Positions 12,797 to 21,418 of a stretch of DNA of 38,108 bases are shown piece by piece (position 1 is the stretch's first letter; every line of letters begins with the position of its first letter). The notes beneath the pieces were generated by a model. The model was given only the letters and a program-made list of their open reading frames with translations. It made no database searches and was not told the DNA's origin. The position numbers were made by a program, and so were the translations under genes. The DNA comes from a virus: positions 1 through 38,108 of the IMG/VR virus record IMGVR_UViG_3300031841_003318. One strand, written 5' to 3'.

Positions 12797-14767
12797 TTAT
12801 TCTTGGAGTTCTTCTCTATCCTGTAATTCGCTCCGCATTGCTTGAGCTGCAACTAGCAAAGATTCGTTCACCTCTCGCAAGGCCTGCTCAAATGCCGTTG
12901 AGCCTTTTGGAGCGCCGGAGAGCTTCAGCAAAGCATTTCGAACTGGAGCAGACTCGTAAAGCCTTGCTAATCCTCCTGCCGTGCCTCCTATGCCTAGTGT
13001 GGCGCCTAGGTCTGTAAAGGCTGAGTAGGCAGTTAACCCTCCAGCAAGAGATTGACCCGTAGGTGTTGTCACTGCTGCATCCTGTGCTCTTCTGGTTGCC
13101 TCCAGAGCCCTTCTTAAGCCCTCTAATTGCTTTCTTTCCTTACCTTTGAAAAAGACCTTTATTTGAGGGTCGTATTTCTTAAGCTGTGATGCAAAGGAAT
13201 TTGGCGTCAACCCGCTTTGCCTAGAAGATAAATCGGACACAATTTTATTAATAATGGCCGCTCGACTATTAGCTCTACCTGTTTGAGTTAGACCGTCATA
13301 AAGCAGCTTCATGTCTGATTGATTCTTGCTAAACAATAATTGTTTAACGTTTTCAGGAGTGAAATCACCCTTATCTAAAATGTTTTTAAGTTTGGTTTTT
13401 GTTAGTTTTTTGGCCTCTTCTGCGTAAACTGCATTAGCTTTATTAAGCTTCATGAACTCTTGCGGCGTAAGATTGTTTTTAGCAAAAGCTTTCATGTCAG
13501 CAGTCATGGCATGCTCGACACTTTTTAAAAGGGATTTCGCCCTAGTTGAAAGCTGGCTTCTAGCTGTTGGATCTAAACCATCAACGACTTCTCTAAAGGC
13601 AGTCCTATTTTCTTTTAATGTCGAATAGGTTTGAGGCGCTGAACCTACCGCATTAGAAATTTCGGCCAAGTCATCCAAAGCGCTAGATTGGGTCATCACT
13701 CCAGGCTTAGAAAGCTCTTCTCTAACACTATTTATTCTTTTAGCTGTATTATCGGTTGGTATTACTCCCGCATCATCCAGTTTGTTTCCAGCGGATTCTA
13801 ATACATTGCCAGCTGCAAGCTTAACTCTATCTTTTTTACTTTTCAGGCTATCAATTATAGATTTATAACTAAATGAATTATATTTTTGAGCAATCTCATC
13901 AACTGCCTGCACTCGAAACTCTTGTTGGCCCTCTCTTGCTCCAGCTGTTCCTGCCAGTGGTATCTTCTCGCCTGTTTGCTGGGCTACCTTGCCAGGAAAT
14001 GTTTGTGGCGGCATAACATCACTAGTCATAATTGGTATGCCGGAATCCTCTGCTGATTTTAGTAGAGCGGCAGCCTCATCTGGGGATTTTCCTCTCAAAG
14101 CTCTCCACGCAGCGCCAAGCAAATCCTCAGCACCCTTGAATACGCCCCCAAGAGCGGCGGAAGTTGCTACCTCTCCAGCATCAAAATCTCCACCTAAAGC
14201 CACATCTCCGCCCTCTAGCAACGCCTCGCCAGTGGCACTCCTACCTATCGCGGAAGGTATTGTTGTGGCTCTCCCTGCTGGGCTGAAAGCTAAAACATCA
14301 CCCATAAATTTTGGAATATCCTGGAGAGATAGACCCGGCTTATTTAAAGCATAAGAACCAGATGGAAAGTCCGCTATGTAATTCCCTTTCTCATCCTGCC
14401 TGAAATTAACCCTATCGCCATATTGCTGTTTAATTATTTTCGCCTGCTCGGACAAGTCGCCAGTTGTAAAGGTTCCTAAATTAGCCTTAAATGCCTCGCT
14501 AGACATTTCGCTAAACTCTGGAGCGTTGCCGATGGTTGGGAGAGCTTCTATTTCAGGAGTTGTTCTATCAGATCCGGATACCATGGTCGATAACTTATCA
14601 ATAAATCCGACATCCTCTTCAGGTTGAATTTGCGTCTGAGGCTGCTCAACTGGAAAATCTGAAGCCACAGCAAGCCCAGAATCTATAGCCTTCTGCATAA
14701 TGACTTCTTTAGGGGTGCTGTCAGGAACGCCTTTGATGACTTTTCCGTTAGGAAGTGTAACATCCAT
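12797..14767 (-). CDS. DNA ejection (injection) protein, gp16-like
   Basis: The 656-residue protein opens VTLPNGKVIKGVPDSTPKEV, a module seen at the N-terminus of many podophage internal proteins. A glycine/alanine-rich region (about residues 150-215) could insert in membrane, and a long helical region follows. It is the last of three consecutive internal-protein genes, the order of P22 ejection proteins (gp7, gp20, gp16). Such proteins leave the capsid with the DNA and form a conduit through the cell envelope. The assignment rests on position, composition and the N-terminal module. Confidence 0.7.
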   Translation of the reverse strand: MDVTLPNGKVIKGVPDSTPKEVIMQKAIDSGLAVASDFPVEQPQTQIQPEEDVGFIDKLSTMVSGSDRTTPEIEALPTIGNAPEFSEMSSEAFKANLGTFTTGDLSEQAKIIKQQYGDRVNFRQDEKGNYIADFPSGSYALNKPGLSLQDIPKFMGDVLAFSPAGRATTIPSAIGRSATGEALLEGGDVALGGDFDAGEVATSAALGGVFKGAEDLLGAAWRALRGKSPDEAAALLKSAEDSGIPIMTSDVMPPQTFPGKVAQQTGEKIPLAGTAGAREGQQEFRVQAVDEIAQKYNSFSYKSIIDSLKSKKDRVKLAAGNVLESAGNKLDDAGVIPTDNTAKRINSVREELSKPGVMTQSSALDDLAEISNAVGSAPQTYSTLKENRTAFREVVDGLDPTARSQLSTRAKSLLKSVEHAMTADMKAFAKNNLTPQEFMKLNKANAVYAEEAKKLTKTKLKNILDKGDFTPENVKQLLFSKNQSDMKLLYDGLTQTGRANSRAAIINKIVSDLSSRQSGLTPNSFASQLKKYDPQIKVFFKGKERKQLEGLRRALEATRRAQDAAVTTPTGQSLAGGLTAYSAFTDLGATLGIGGTAGGLARLYESAPVRNALLKLSGAPKGSTAFEQALREVNESLLVAAQAMRSELQDREELQE

Positions 14768-15882
14768 TACAGGTCGCTCCAGTTGACTGTGTTTACTGCT
14801 GGCTCTTCAGGTTGAACGCCAAAAATATCATTTTCTGTGATACCAAACTGCTTTCCAAGCCTGATAGCTTCTGCTTTATCTTTAGACTGTTGAGAGTTTG
14901 CTTTTTTCATAAGCATCTTGGCTCGATTAACAAAGCCGTTTCTTTGCTTTTCTGTCAGTTTTTCGCCGCTTATGACTTTATTGTAAGCCCCCTTAAATCT
15001 TTCAGGAACTGAGGCGGCGCCCTCGGCAGTTGCAAATTCGCCCTCTCTTACGGTTGAACCTGGGTCTAGCATTTTCATGTAATTAAATATTAAGGATAGG
15101 TCTCCTGCTGGATCTGGATCGCTAGAGGAAGCCTCAATACGACCAAAAGCATCCCTAACCTTAACAAAGTCACCACTCTGTTTATCGTACCTGTCTCTTA
15201 TTTTTTTAGATCTATCAAAAGTTGTATTGGACTGCTTAAGCTCCTGCTCAATTCTTTCTTTCTCAGCCTTTCTTGCTTCAGCTGCCTCTTTTGATGAGCT
15301 TGATATTTCAGTAACTTGACCTGTCTTATTGTTTAATCTTAAAAAGCCAGTTGGCGTTTGAGTTATTGAAAAAACACCTTTCTCAAGTCCTCTATCCTGT
15401 CCATAAAACTGATTATAGGCATCTTTACCCATAGAATTAAATAAGATGGCTTTGGTGATAGTTCTGTCTGCCATTGGGTCTTTGCCAATTGCACCATGCT
15501 CTAAATCATTATTAGGGTCGTCGATCGCTTCTTGCATTAAAGCTTGCTTTGCTTGCTCGTCTTCAGATTCTAAAGCTTGATCATATCTAATCAGCCATTG
15601 CTGCTCAGCCTGTTGTTTAAGTGCTGCTCTGTCTGCACCTTCGACCGCTGCGCGCTTTGCGTTTCTCTGATCCATCCACTGAAATAAGTTAGGGTCAGCC
15701 TCTGCAAGCTTGATCATAGCTTGAGGGTCACCACTAGCGGCATTGGCGAATGCCAACCTCTTATCCCTATCTGCTTGGAGTTGAGCTTTTTGCGCATCTT
15801 CTTCGCGGTTCTGCTGCTTGATATTCGTAACAGCTTGAACTGGATTAAACCCACCTAAAGGATTGACTGAAAAACGATTCAT
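14767..15882 (-). CDS. DNA ejection protein, gp20-like
   Basis: A 371-residue, charged and largely helical protein. The stretch GDLSLIFNYMKMLDPGSTVR, then EGEFA (about residues 262-286), is a conserved feature of phage internal/ejection proteins. Glutamine- and alanine-rich helices dominate elsewhere (NIKQQNREEDAQKAQLQADR). Genes on both sides overlap as TAATG. Probably packaged in the capsid and ejected with the genome. Confidence 0.72.
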   Translation of the reverse strand: MNRFSVNPLGGFNPVQAVTNIKQQNREEDAQKAQLQADRDKRLAFANAASGDPQAMIKLAEADPNLFQWMDQRNAKRAAVEGADRAALKQQAEQQWLIRYDQALESEDEQAKQALMQEAIDDPNNDLEHGAIGKDPMADRTITKAILFNSMGKDAYNQFYGQDRGLEKGVFSITQTPTGFLRLNNKTGQVTEISSSSKEAAEARKAEKERIEQELKQSNTTFDRSKKIRDRYDKQSGDFVKVRDAFGRIEASSSDPDPAGDLSLIFNYMKMLDPGSTVREGEFATAEGAASVPERFKGAYNKVISGEKLTEKQRNGFVNRAKMLMKKANSQQSKDKAEAIRLGKQFGITENDIFGVQPEEPAVNTVNWSDL

Positions 15883-16451
15883 TAGCCGCCGCTCCTGTTG
15901 TATTCATTCGTACCTTGTATAATTGCGTCAAACATCCCACCATAGCCCTGCTGCATAGCGTTAGCTTGAGCAATCTGACCTTGACCCATAGTTCGACCAA
16001 TACCACTCATGGAGTTAGCTATTGCGTTGGTATTTAATGGCTGGTTAGCAAGCGTGGAGACGCCAGCAAGCCTTTGGTTAACAAGGCTATTTAAAACATT
16101 TTGATTGGATAGGGATAAATCTTGTGTCGTGTTCCCTGATCGAGTTAAACCTCTAGCGCCAGCATTAGCCAATACACCTTCCTGCCCTGCTTGAATCATT
16201 TGTTGATAAAAAGGGCTAGATTTAGTGTCTTCAATAAACTGGTTTTGACCTTCCCCTCCAGAGTAAAAATCGGACATTAATGGCAAAAACTGGTTTCTAA
16301 TCTCAAGCGGAAGAGCCTCGACCTCTTGCTGATAGTCAAGCGCTCTGTTCATGGCGTCAGCTTCTGTTCTAGCTGCGCCCTCTGCTCCCCTACCGGCCTC
16401 TCTAGAGCCTAAATAGGTGCCGACCGCTGCGGCAGCGTAGCCCCAAGGCAA
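15882..16451 (-). CDS. DNA ejection protein, gp7-like
   Basis: The 189-residue product opens MPWGYAAAAVGTYLGSREAG, a small hydrophobic glycine/alanine segment, then becomes helical and glutamine/asparagine-rich (LTRSGNTTQDLSLSNQNVLN). It ends MQQGYGGMFDAIIQGTNEYN. This resembles the small first member of the podophage ejection-protein set. It is translationally coupled to the gp20-like gene. Confidence 0.7.
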   Translation of the reverse strand: MPWGYAAAAVGTYLGSREAGRGAEGAARTEADAMNRALDYQQEVEALPLEIRNQFLPLMSDFYSGGEGQNQFIEDTKSSPFYQQMIQAGQEGVLANAGARGLTRSGNTTQDLSLSNQNVLNSLVNQRLAGVSTLANQPLNTNAIANSMSGIGRTMGQGQIAQANAMQQGYGGMFDAIIQGTNEYNRSGG

Positions 16452-16453
16452 TT

Positions 16454-17038
16454 TTACACTCTATCGCCAAGCATAAAGCCTGACTTATCCATTTTAGATT
16501 GCTTAATACAAATAATCATCGCTATCCTCTCTTCATCAGAGTTGTTTTCTACCCAGTGAGTATAGGAATTATCAAACGCCCATACATCACCATAGTTTGG
16601 CTCTATAATACCACATTCAAAACCGAATATCGCGCCTGCTCCATTCTGGATTGGGATGTAGTATTTGTCATAATACTCAGCGTGCCAGCCAGAGTCAGCG
16701 TGCGGCTGTATTTTCCCCCCAGGAGGTAACTTTGTAATTAGAACACCTCCCAACCTTTCGCCATCCACTAAGGACATAACCTCAAAACACAGCTTTTTAC
16801 ATTCAGGTAAGTTTTTAAGCCAGATAGAGTCATGCTCGTCGGCTATTTTTGAATAGTCGCCACTTTCATTCATTCCAGATATATCACCATATCTTAGCCA
16901 TATATCATCCATATCTGCATGCACTGGACCAGCCTCTTTTCTGGCATTAAACTCGCCAAATAATCCGTAGTTATCATAAAGCTCTTGTCTAGCTTTGGAC
17001 GCATCTACTGTTGAGCTTATCTTGTTGAATGCTTTCAT
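16454..17038 (-). CDS. Aspartyl/asparaginyl beta-hydroxylase-like 2-oxoglutarate/Fe(II) oxygenase
   Basis: The 194-residue protein shows the double-stranded beta-helix signature of the Asp/Asn beta-hydroxylase family: KIQPHADSGWHAEYY with an H-x-D metal pair (H113, D115), a distal histidine in YTHWVEN (H161), and R171 in SDEERIAMIICI, the expected 2-oxoglutarate-binding arginine. The enzyme would hydroxylate a protein side chain or another substrate using O2, 2-oxoglutarate and Fe(II). The N-terminal 80 residues are extra. Its start lies 50 nt inside the upstream sulfotransferase-like gene and has no clear Shine-Dalgarno, suggesting coupled translation. Confidence 0.8.
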   Translation of the reverse strand: MKAFNKISSTVDASKARQELYDNYGLFGEFNARKEAGPVHADMDDIWLRYGDISGMNESGDYSKIADEHDSIWLKNLPECKKLCFEVMSLVDGERLGGVLITKLPPGGKIQPHADSGWHAEYYDKYYIPIQNGAGAIFGFECGIIEPNYGDVWAFDNSYTHWVENNSDEERIAMIICIKQSKMDKSGFMLGDRV

Positions 17039-17522
17039 ATAATGATTTTGCTGCTTGTAAATTAATGTTAAAGGGATCTGACTGAATGTTAAATTGTGTT
17101 AATTTTAAATATCTATTACTCCACGGAGCATCAACCAAATACTCCCAAATATCCTTTAGCTTATTATCTAAATCGTACTGATTTACCCTAAGGCCCTCTA
17201 TTGCCTTTTGCTTTTCCCTCATCTCAATCAAGTTGTCGCGTGAGCCTTTTCCATACATTGCATCACACCATTCAACACATCTATCAAACTCTTGTTCGTT
17301 TTTTTCTATAATTACTACTTTGGAGTCTGGGAACTCTTGATTTAAGTTAATTAAAGTTAATCCTGTCGAGCTGTCGCCGCATCCTTTTATTTTATTTCGA
17401 TACTCCTCCATCGATTGGCAATGATTAAAGCCGTCATGATGGCAATACTGTCCTGATTGAGACATAAACACTGACAACCACGCGGTTCTACTTCTAGGTA
17501 ATCCAGAAATAAAGTAACTCAC
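16989..17522 (-). CDS. Sulfotransferase-like P-loop protein
   Basis: The N-terminus is a strand followed by SGLPRSRTAWLSVFM (residues 6-20), matching the 5'-phosphosulfate-binding loop (G-x-P-R-S-R/G-T) of sulfotransferases. Later segments DSKVVIIEKNEQEFDRCVEW (a Rossmann-like beta strand plus helix) fit the same fold. At 177 residues it is short for a full PAPS sulfotransferase. The phosphate-binding loop is intact, but the 3'-phosphate motif and a catalytic histidine are not obvious. It overlaps the hydroxylase gene by 50 nt and sits among tail genes, so the two may act in one pathway. Confidence 0.65.
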   Translation of the reverse strand: MSYFISGLPRSRTAWLSVFMSQSGQYCHHDGFNHCQSMEEYRNKIKGCGDSSTGLTLINLNQEFPDSKVVIIEKNEQEFDRCVEWCDAMYGKGSRDNLIEMREKQKAIEGLRVNQYDLDNKLKDIWEYLVDAPWSNRYLKLTQFNIQSDPFNINLQAAKSLYESIQQDKLNSRCVQS

Positions 17523-17797
17523 AATGCTACCCAGCCAGTATCAGCGCCAAATGTTGGATTGTAGTATTCGGTTGGTATAGATGTGTCAATATACTTTAAG
17601 GAGTAATTAGCTATAACCACACCCTCTGGACTTCCGGTGCCAAACTGTGGAGATAGATTACCATTATTTATAAGCCCTTCAACCCTCTGTAGGTCGCCCT
17701 TTATTGCCATATAATCTTCTATAGCGTTCTCTGACCATGCAGCGTGCTCTGTGGAACAGTCGCTCCAATCCTCAATGGTTTGATTTGACTCAATCAT
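17519..17797 (-). CDS. Small putative virion protein, 92 aa
   Basis: The N-terminal half is acidic/helical (GDLQRVEGLINNGNLSP). The C-terminal half, FGTGSPEGVVIANYSLKYID then a GADTGWVAL ending, resembles a short beta-motif (G-S-P-E-G-V-V ... G-x-x-T-G-W) repeatedly found in phage tail and fibre proteins. It lies between the gp10-like hub and the sulfotransferase-like gene with overlaps on both sides. Confidence 0.6.
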   Translation of the reverse strand: MIESNQTIEDWSDCSTEHAAWSENAIEDYMAIKGDLQRVEGLINNGNLSPQFGTGSPEGVVIANYSLKYIDTSIPTEYYNPTFGADTGWVAL

Positions 17798-19193
17798 AGT
17801 CTATTTCCAGCCCTCCAAATGCGGTTCTACCAGTGGATACAACTCTAAACTTGAGGTTAAAATTGTCTCTCACATAGCCAATATTCCTTCCTATAAACCT
17901 TAAATCATAATTGAACTGCTCACTTTCTAGAAATTTATATTCTTGCGCGTAGGTGACGCCATTAAGGGATTGAGACATAAATACTGTGATAGGTCCAGAA
18001 TGAAATCCTGGAATAGTATCCATTTCCATCTGGTTAATGCTAAATGTTTCGAGCTTTATAATCGGGCTGTAAAATAAGCCCTCCATTTGATCATCGTATT
18101 GAGCTGCTGTTGTTTCATCAAGATAACCGATAGAGTTGTCTATAGAGTCCCCGTACACCCATTTCGATAATCTTGGGTCAAACACTCCATTTCTGCCGCG
18201 CCAAGGAGATGAATCAACAACACCTGTCTTTGCGATAGTCCATCCATACTTGTTGCCATATTTGGCAGCTATGGTCATGTTGTATAACAAGGTTGTGTCT
18301 GGAAGTCTTATGATAATAAATTGATCACCATACTGAGTCCTCGTCTCCATGACAACAGATTGTAATTCGGTCTCAGTGTAAGCATTAATCAGCTTGTCTA
18401 TTTCTCTAGTGGCTATTCTGGAGTTCTTTCCGCCTGATACAATATGAACGCTCGGGTCTTCGTTTTTCCTGCCGCCAAGAATAAATATCTGACCATTCAT
18501 CTCGACCTTGCAATTAGTGCCGACAATTCCGACCTTAACGGCCTTACCTTGAATTCTCTCAAATCTAAAGTTTACAGCAGCGCCAGTATCTCTAAACCAT
18601 TCAATAGTGTACCTGTTAAGAACAACCATTTGGTTTTGCTCATTTTTTATCAGCCCATATGTCCTGTCGGGTGAAAATTCAGAAGTGGCAAAGGTTAACG
18701 GGTCTATATTGAATTCAGATGTTGCTGTAGTGTGGTATAGATTTTCGCCATCAGTGAAAAAGTAGACTCCATTTATCCATTTAAAGTCTATAGGGGAACC
18801 TAAATCTTCGTCAATCACCTCTGTTAATGTTGCGCCATCGTATAGCCAGAATCTGCCATCTGATAAGATGCCTTGAGTCTCGAAGGAGTTATCCATGATG
18901 ACATGTTGAGAGCCTGGAATAACACCGATAGCATCATAAGAGCCGTTTGTGTTAAGGGATATTAATGTAGTTTCTGAAACCCTAAGGTGAGAGTTTTGGC
19001 GAGGATTGAACCACCCACCCCGATCTACCCCTACAGCGTTACCAAGAAGAGTTAGCCCTGGATGAGATAATATATATCCTTGATCGCCTTTTATTTCTCT
19101 AGAAATTAAAGTGTAGTTAACTAATAATTGATCGCGATAATCGGTTTCTGAGCCGTGCTTATCACCTATAGAAATTGGGAGTTTTAATTCCAT
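17790..19193 (-). CDS. Tail hub / packaged-DNA stabilisation protein, gp10-like
   Basis: The 467-residue protein has the length and features of P22 gp10 relatives, such as an opening that leads to VNYTLISREIKGDQGYILSH and beta-propeller-like repeats (FWLYDGATLTEVIDEDLGSP; WINGVYFFTDGENLYHTT). In P22, gp10 forms the hexameric hub that plugs the portal vertex after packaging. Its ATG is embedded in the GGTAGCGCTA palindrome discussed below. It lies downstream of the fibre-like cassette rather than directly after the gp4-like gene. Confidence 0.78.
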   Translation of the reverse strand: MELKLPISIGDKHGSETDYRDQLLVNYTLISREIKGDQGYILSHPGLTLLGNAVGVDRGGWFNPRQNSHLRVSETTLISLNTNGSYDAIGVIPGSQHVIMDNSFETQGILSDGRFWLYDGATLTEVIDEDLGSPIDFKWINGVYFFTDGENLYHTTATSEFNIDPLTFATSEFSPDRTYGLIKNEQNQMVVLNRYTIEWFRDTGAAVNFRFERIQGKAVKVGIVGTNCKVEMNGQIFILGGRKNEDPSVHIVSGGKNSRIATREIDKLINAYTETELQSVVMETRTQYGDQFIIIRLPDTTLLYNMTIAAKYGNKYGWTIAKTGVVDSSPWRGRNGVFDPRLSKWVYGDSIDNSIGYLDETTAAQYDDQMEGLFYSPIIKLETFSINQMEMDTIPGFHSGPITVFMSQSLNGVTYAQEYKFLESEQFNYDLRFIGRNIGYVRDNFNLKFRVVSTGRTAFGGLEIDYD

Positions 19194-19273
19194 AGCGCTA
19201 CCTATTTAAAATTATAAGCTATTGTACCACACAATAATAAACAGTCCCGCGTTAGCTTGTTTGGGTAGCGCTA
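19193..19273. repeat. Inverted palindromic repeats at the left edge of the fibre cassette
   Basis: TAGCGCTACC (19193-19202) and GGTAGCGCTA (19264-19273) are a perfect 10-bp inverted repeat around a 61-nt AT-rich spacer. The left copy overlaps the hub gene's ATG, the right copy overlaps the fibre gene's stop. The spacer contains a TATAAT (minus strand) without a good -35. The same TAGCGCTA core occurs twice at the other end of the fibre gene. Confidence 0.7.
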
Positions 19274-21295
19274 TTTTCCTGCTATATAGATTTGAGCATA
19301 TCTTACTGTTAAATCACTACTCCCATCCTGTCTAGTTACTTGAGGCTTCATTCTCCAAGTCTTTTGCATTGATATAGGGGCGGCGAATGAAGTGTTACCA
19401 GCAGACGATCCAATCTCATTCATTGCTATAGCCGAGTTGGTCATATCAACAAATCCATTACCATCTCTTCGATCAATTACCCACTTAAATAAAAACTCTC
19501 TAGCCCCTCCAGAACTTACTGCTGTTATTGGGCTAGTTATCTCCCCGTTAACCTCTTCATTTGAGGTGCATTCCCAAGTGCCACTGACATCATCAATTAA
19601 TTTAAATCTTTCGGTATTGGTCGCCTGTATTAATGAGCTACCAGCCGTACCAAAAACTATGTCTTGATATACGCCATTAACAATGCCAGTTGTTTGTACT
19701 GAGTTATCATTAACAAAACCGCTACCAATATACGAGCTATCTTCAAAGCCGACGTTAGACACAGCAATAACTCTTGGATCCGAACCATCCAATCCTGCCG
19801 CGCTCCAAGTTCCGCTAGCTGTAACTGTAAATTCTCTGTTTATTTGAAAGCTATCAACCTGTTGATTGTAAACGTATGAACCGCCATCGTAATCGGTTGA
19901 GGAATCGGTATTGACAGTAATGGTATCGCCATCAACTAGAGCGGTTCCAATGTCGGTTAACGTAACAGAATTGGAAGTGAATGAACCGCTATCATTGACG
20001 CTATAGTTAACATTTTCAAACTCAAAAAACCCAGCGCCAGCAGTAGTTATAACTCTCCCGCTTGTATTGTAGGAGCTTGTAGTAAAGCCTGTGAGCTCAA
20101 CTATTTGGCCAGCATAAACACTAGAGCCAGTATAATTGAATCTTGCTAACCCTCCCGAATCGGTGACGCTAGTTACAGTGGTTGTCGCAATAGTCGCATC
20201 TGCAACAGCGGTAAATGTACCATCGGAGCCTGATGTATCAAATACTCCGCCACCTGAAACTGTGCAACCGGTCACCAAGAACCTAGATCCATCAAGTACC
20301 GCTGGGTCAATCCTAACTATGCTGCTAGTGCTTGATATAGCCCCAGTCGCAAATAAAATTCTTACCGCTTGCGTTTTTGCAAACTGATTAGTTATTGTGA
20401 TCATGTTAAGCCCTGGAGCTAAGGCAATAGGCGACACTTTATCAATAGTTATACTGCTGCAATTTCTTAGTGATAGAGTAGTTGAGTTTGCTATAAACCT
20501 AGTGGAATCTAGATTCACAACTCCGCCGAAAAACTCTCCCAAATCATTCCAACCTCTAACCCCCGCATTTTCTAGTAATAGAGCTCTAGTGCCTAAATCA
20601 ATAAACTTAGCACTTCCTGAATTGCTCTCTAGAGTCATATTGATTGCTGTAAATGCTCCGTCACCCGATATGAATGTATCAGTTCCAGTGTATATCCAAA
20701 CCATTCGTCCAGCCGAAGATTGAACTTGAAATATTCCGCCGTTTTCACAGACAATCCTCACATTAGACTCTATTTCTGTATCGATACTATTCCATAGAAA
20801 AACAGTAACCGAATTAACTGTAATAATGCCGCCTACAGCTAAGTCGTCCAAATCTGAAGCGCTTAATATTTCATAAACATTAACCCCGACAAAAGAACCC
20901 TTAACATTATTTAGATTTGTAAAAGTCATCTTCCCATCTAAATCGACAGTCACAGGAGCCTCATCAATGACTTTTCCGGTCGCGCCGCTAAATAAAACAA
21001 TCGATGTATCGGTGCTGGACGCTGGGCCAACCACATCTCCATCAGCTGCGCCTGTAGCGATAGGTTGAGCGGTGCCATTTTCATCTATCTCACCTTCGTA
21101 CACTCCGTCAGCACACTTGCAAGTAATAAAGCTGCCGACCCATTTTTCAGGGACTCTTCCAGCAAAGCGGCTCTCTATAAAGTAAGAAGTTGCCTGAACT
21201 TCCGCAATAGTGTCCGAAGTTGAATAGATATAAGAATCAAAAATTCCACGAGATTGAGAGTTTGAGCGGTCGAGTTTAAATTGATTAAACGCCAT
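19271..21295 (-). CDS. Putative tail fibre/spike protein, 674 aa
   Basis: The start at 21295 (MAFNQFKLDRSNSQSRGIFD) has GAGG six bases upstream. Residues 1-100 include a YIYSTSDTIAEVQATSYFIE and ADGVYEGEID module frequent at the front of phage virion proteins. The bulk is beta-rich, with strand repeats like SFVGVNVYEILSASDLDDLA, SRFIANSTTLSLRNCSSITI and fibronectin-like TSVTDSGGLARFNYTGSSVY. A C-terminal sandwich ends QIYIAGK. It probably binds a receptor or decorates the capsid/tail. It has its own structured leader and is bounded by palindromes, unlike its overlapping neighbours. Confidence 0.65.
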   Translation of the reverse strand: MAFNQFKLDRSNSQSRGIFDSYIYSTSDTIAEVQATSYFIESRFAGRVPEKWVGSFITCKCADGVYEGEIDENGTAQPIATGAADGDVVGPASSTDTSIVLFSGATGKVIDEAPVTVDLDGKMTFTNLNNVKGSFVGVNVYEILSASDLDDLAVGGIITVNSVTVFLWNSIDTEIESNVRIVCENGGIFQVQSSAGRMVWIYTGTDTFISGDGAFTAINMTLESNSGSAKFIDLGTRALLLENAGVRGWNDLGEFFGGVVNLDSTRFIANSTTLSLRNCSSITIDKVSPIALAPGLNMITITNQFAKTQAVRILFATGAISSTSSIVRIDPAVLDGSRFLVTGCTVSGGGVFDTSGSDGTFTAVADATIATTTVTSVTDSGGLARFNYTGSSVYAGQIVELTGFTTSSYNTSGRVITTAGAGFFEFENVNYSVNDSGSFTSNSVTLTDIGTALVDGDTITVNTDSSTDYDGGSYVYNQQVDSFQINREFTVTASGTWSAAGLDGSDPRVIAVSNVGFEDSSYIGSGFVNDNSVQTTGIVNGVYQDIVFGTAGSSLIQATNTERFKLIDDVSGTWECTSNEEVNGEITSPITAVSSGGAREFLFKWVIDRRDGNGFVDMTNSAIAMNEIGSSAGNTSFAAPISMQKTWRMKPQVTRQDGSSDLTVRYAQIYIAGK

Positions 21296-21413
21296 GATAA
21301 GCCTCATTAAAAAATTGAACTTCCATGTCCAAGGTCGGGAGGACAAAGCTTATCGGGTTGTCGGGATGGTGGACGGTAGCGCTACCTAGGCCGCCCGACA
21401 CGGCCTAGCGCTA
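21296..21413 (-). promoter_or_regulatory. Structured 5' leader of the fibre gene (possible pseudoknot and RBS sequestration)
   Basis: On the minus-strand RNA, an 8-bp GC-rich hairpin (21408-21401 with 21393-21386) has the 7-nt loop TGTCGGG, which is exactly complementary to CCCGACA at 21365-21359, allowing an H-type pseudoknot. Further on, GATAAGC (21354-21348) is complementary to GCTTATC (21302-21296), which touches the GAGG ribosome site and runs up to the ATG. The two structures could control fibre translation. Inference from pairing only. Confidence 0.5.
21375..21413. repeat. Palindromic repeats at the right edge of the fibre cassette
   Basis: GGTAGCGCTACC (21375-21386) is a 12-bp perfect palindrome, followed by the CTAGGCCG/CGGCCTAG hairpin and a second TAGCGCTA (21406-21413). 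The GGTAGCGCTA here is in direct orientation with the copy at 19264-19273, so the fibre gene lies between direct repeats. Confidence 0.7.
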
Positions 21414-21418
21414 TTATA

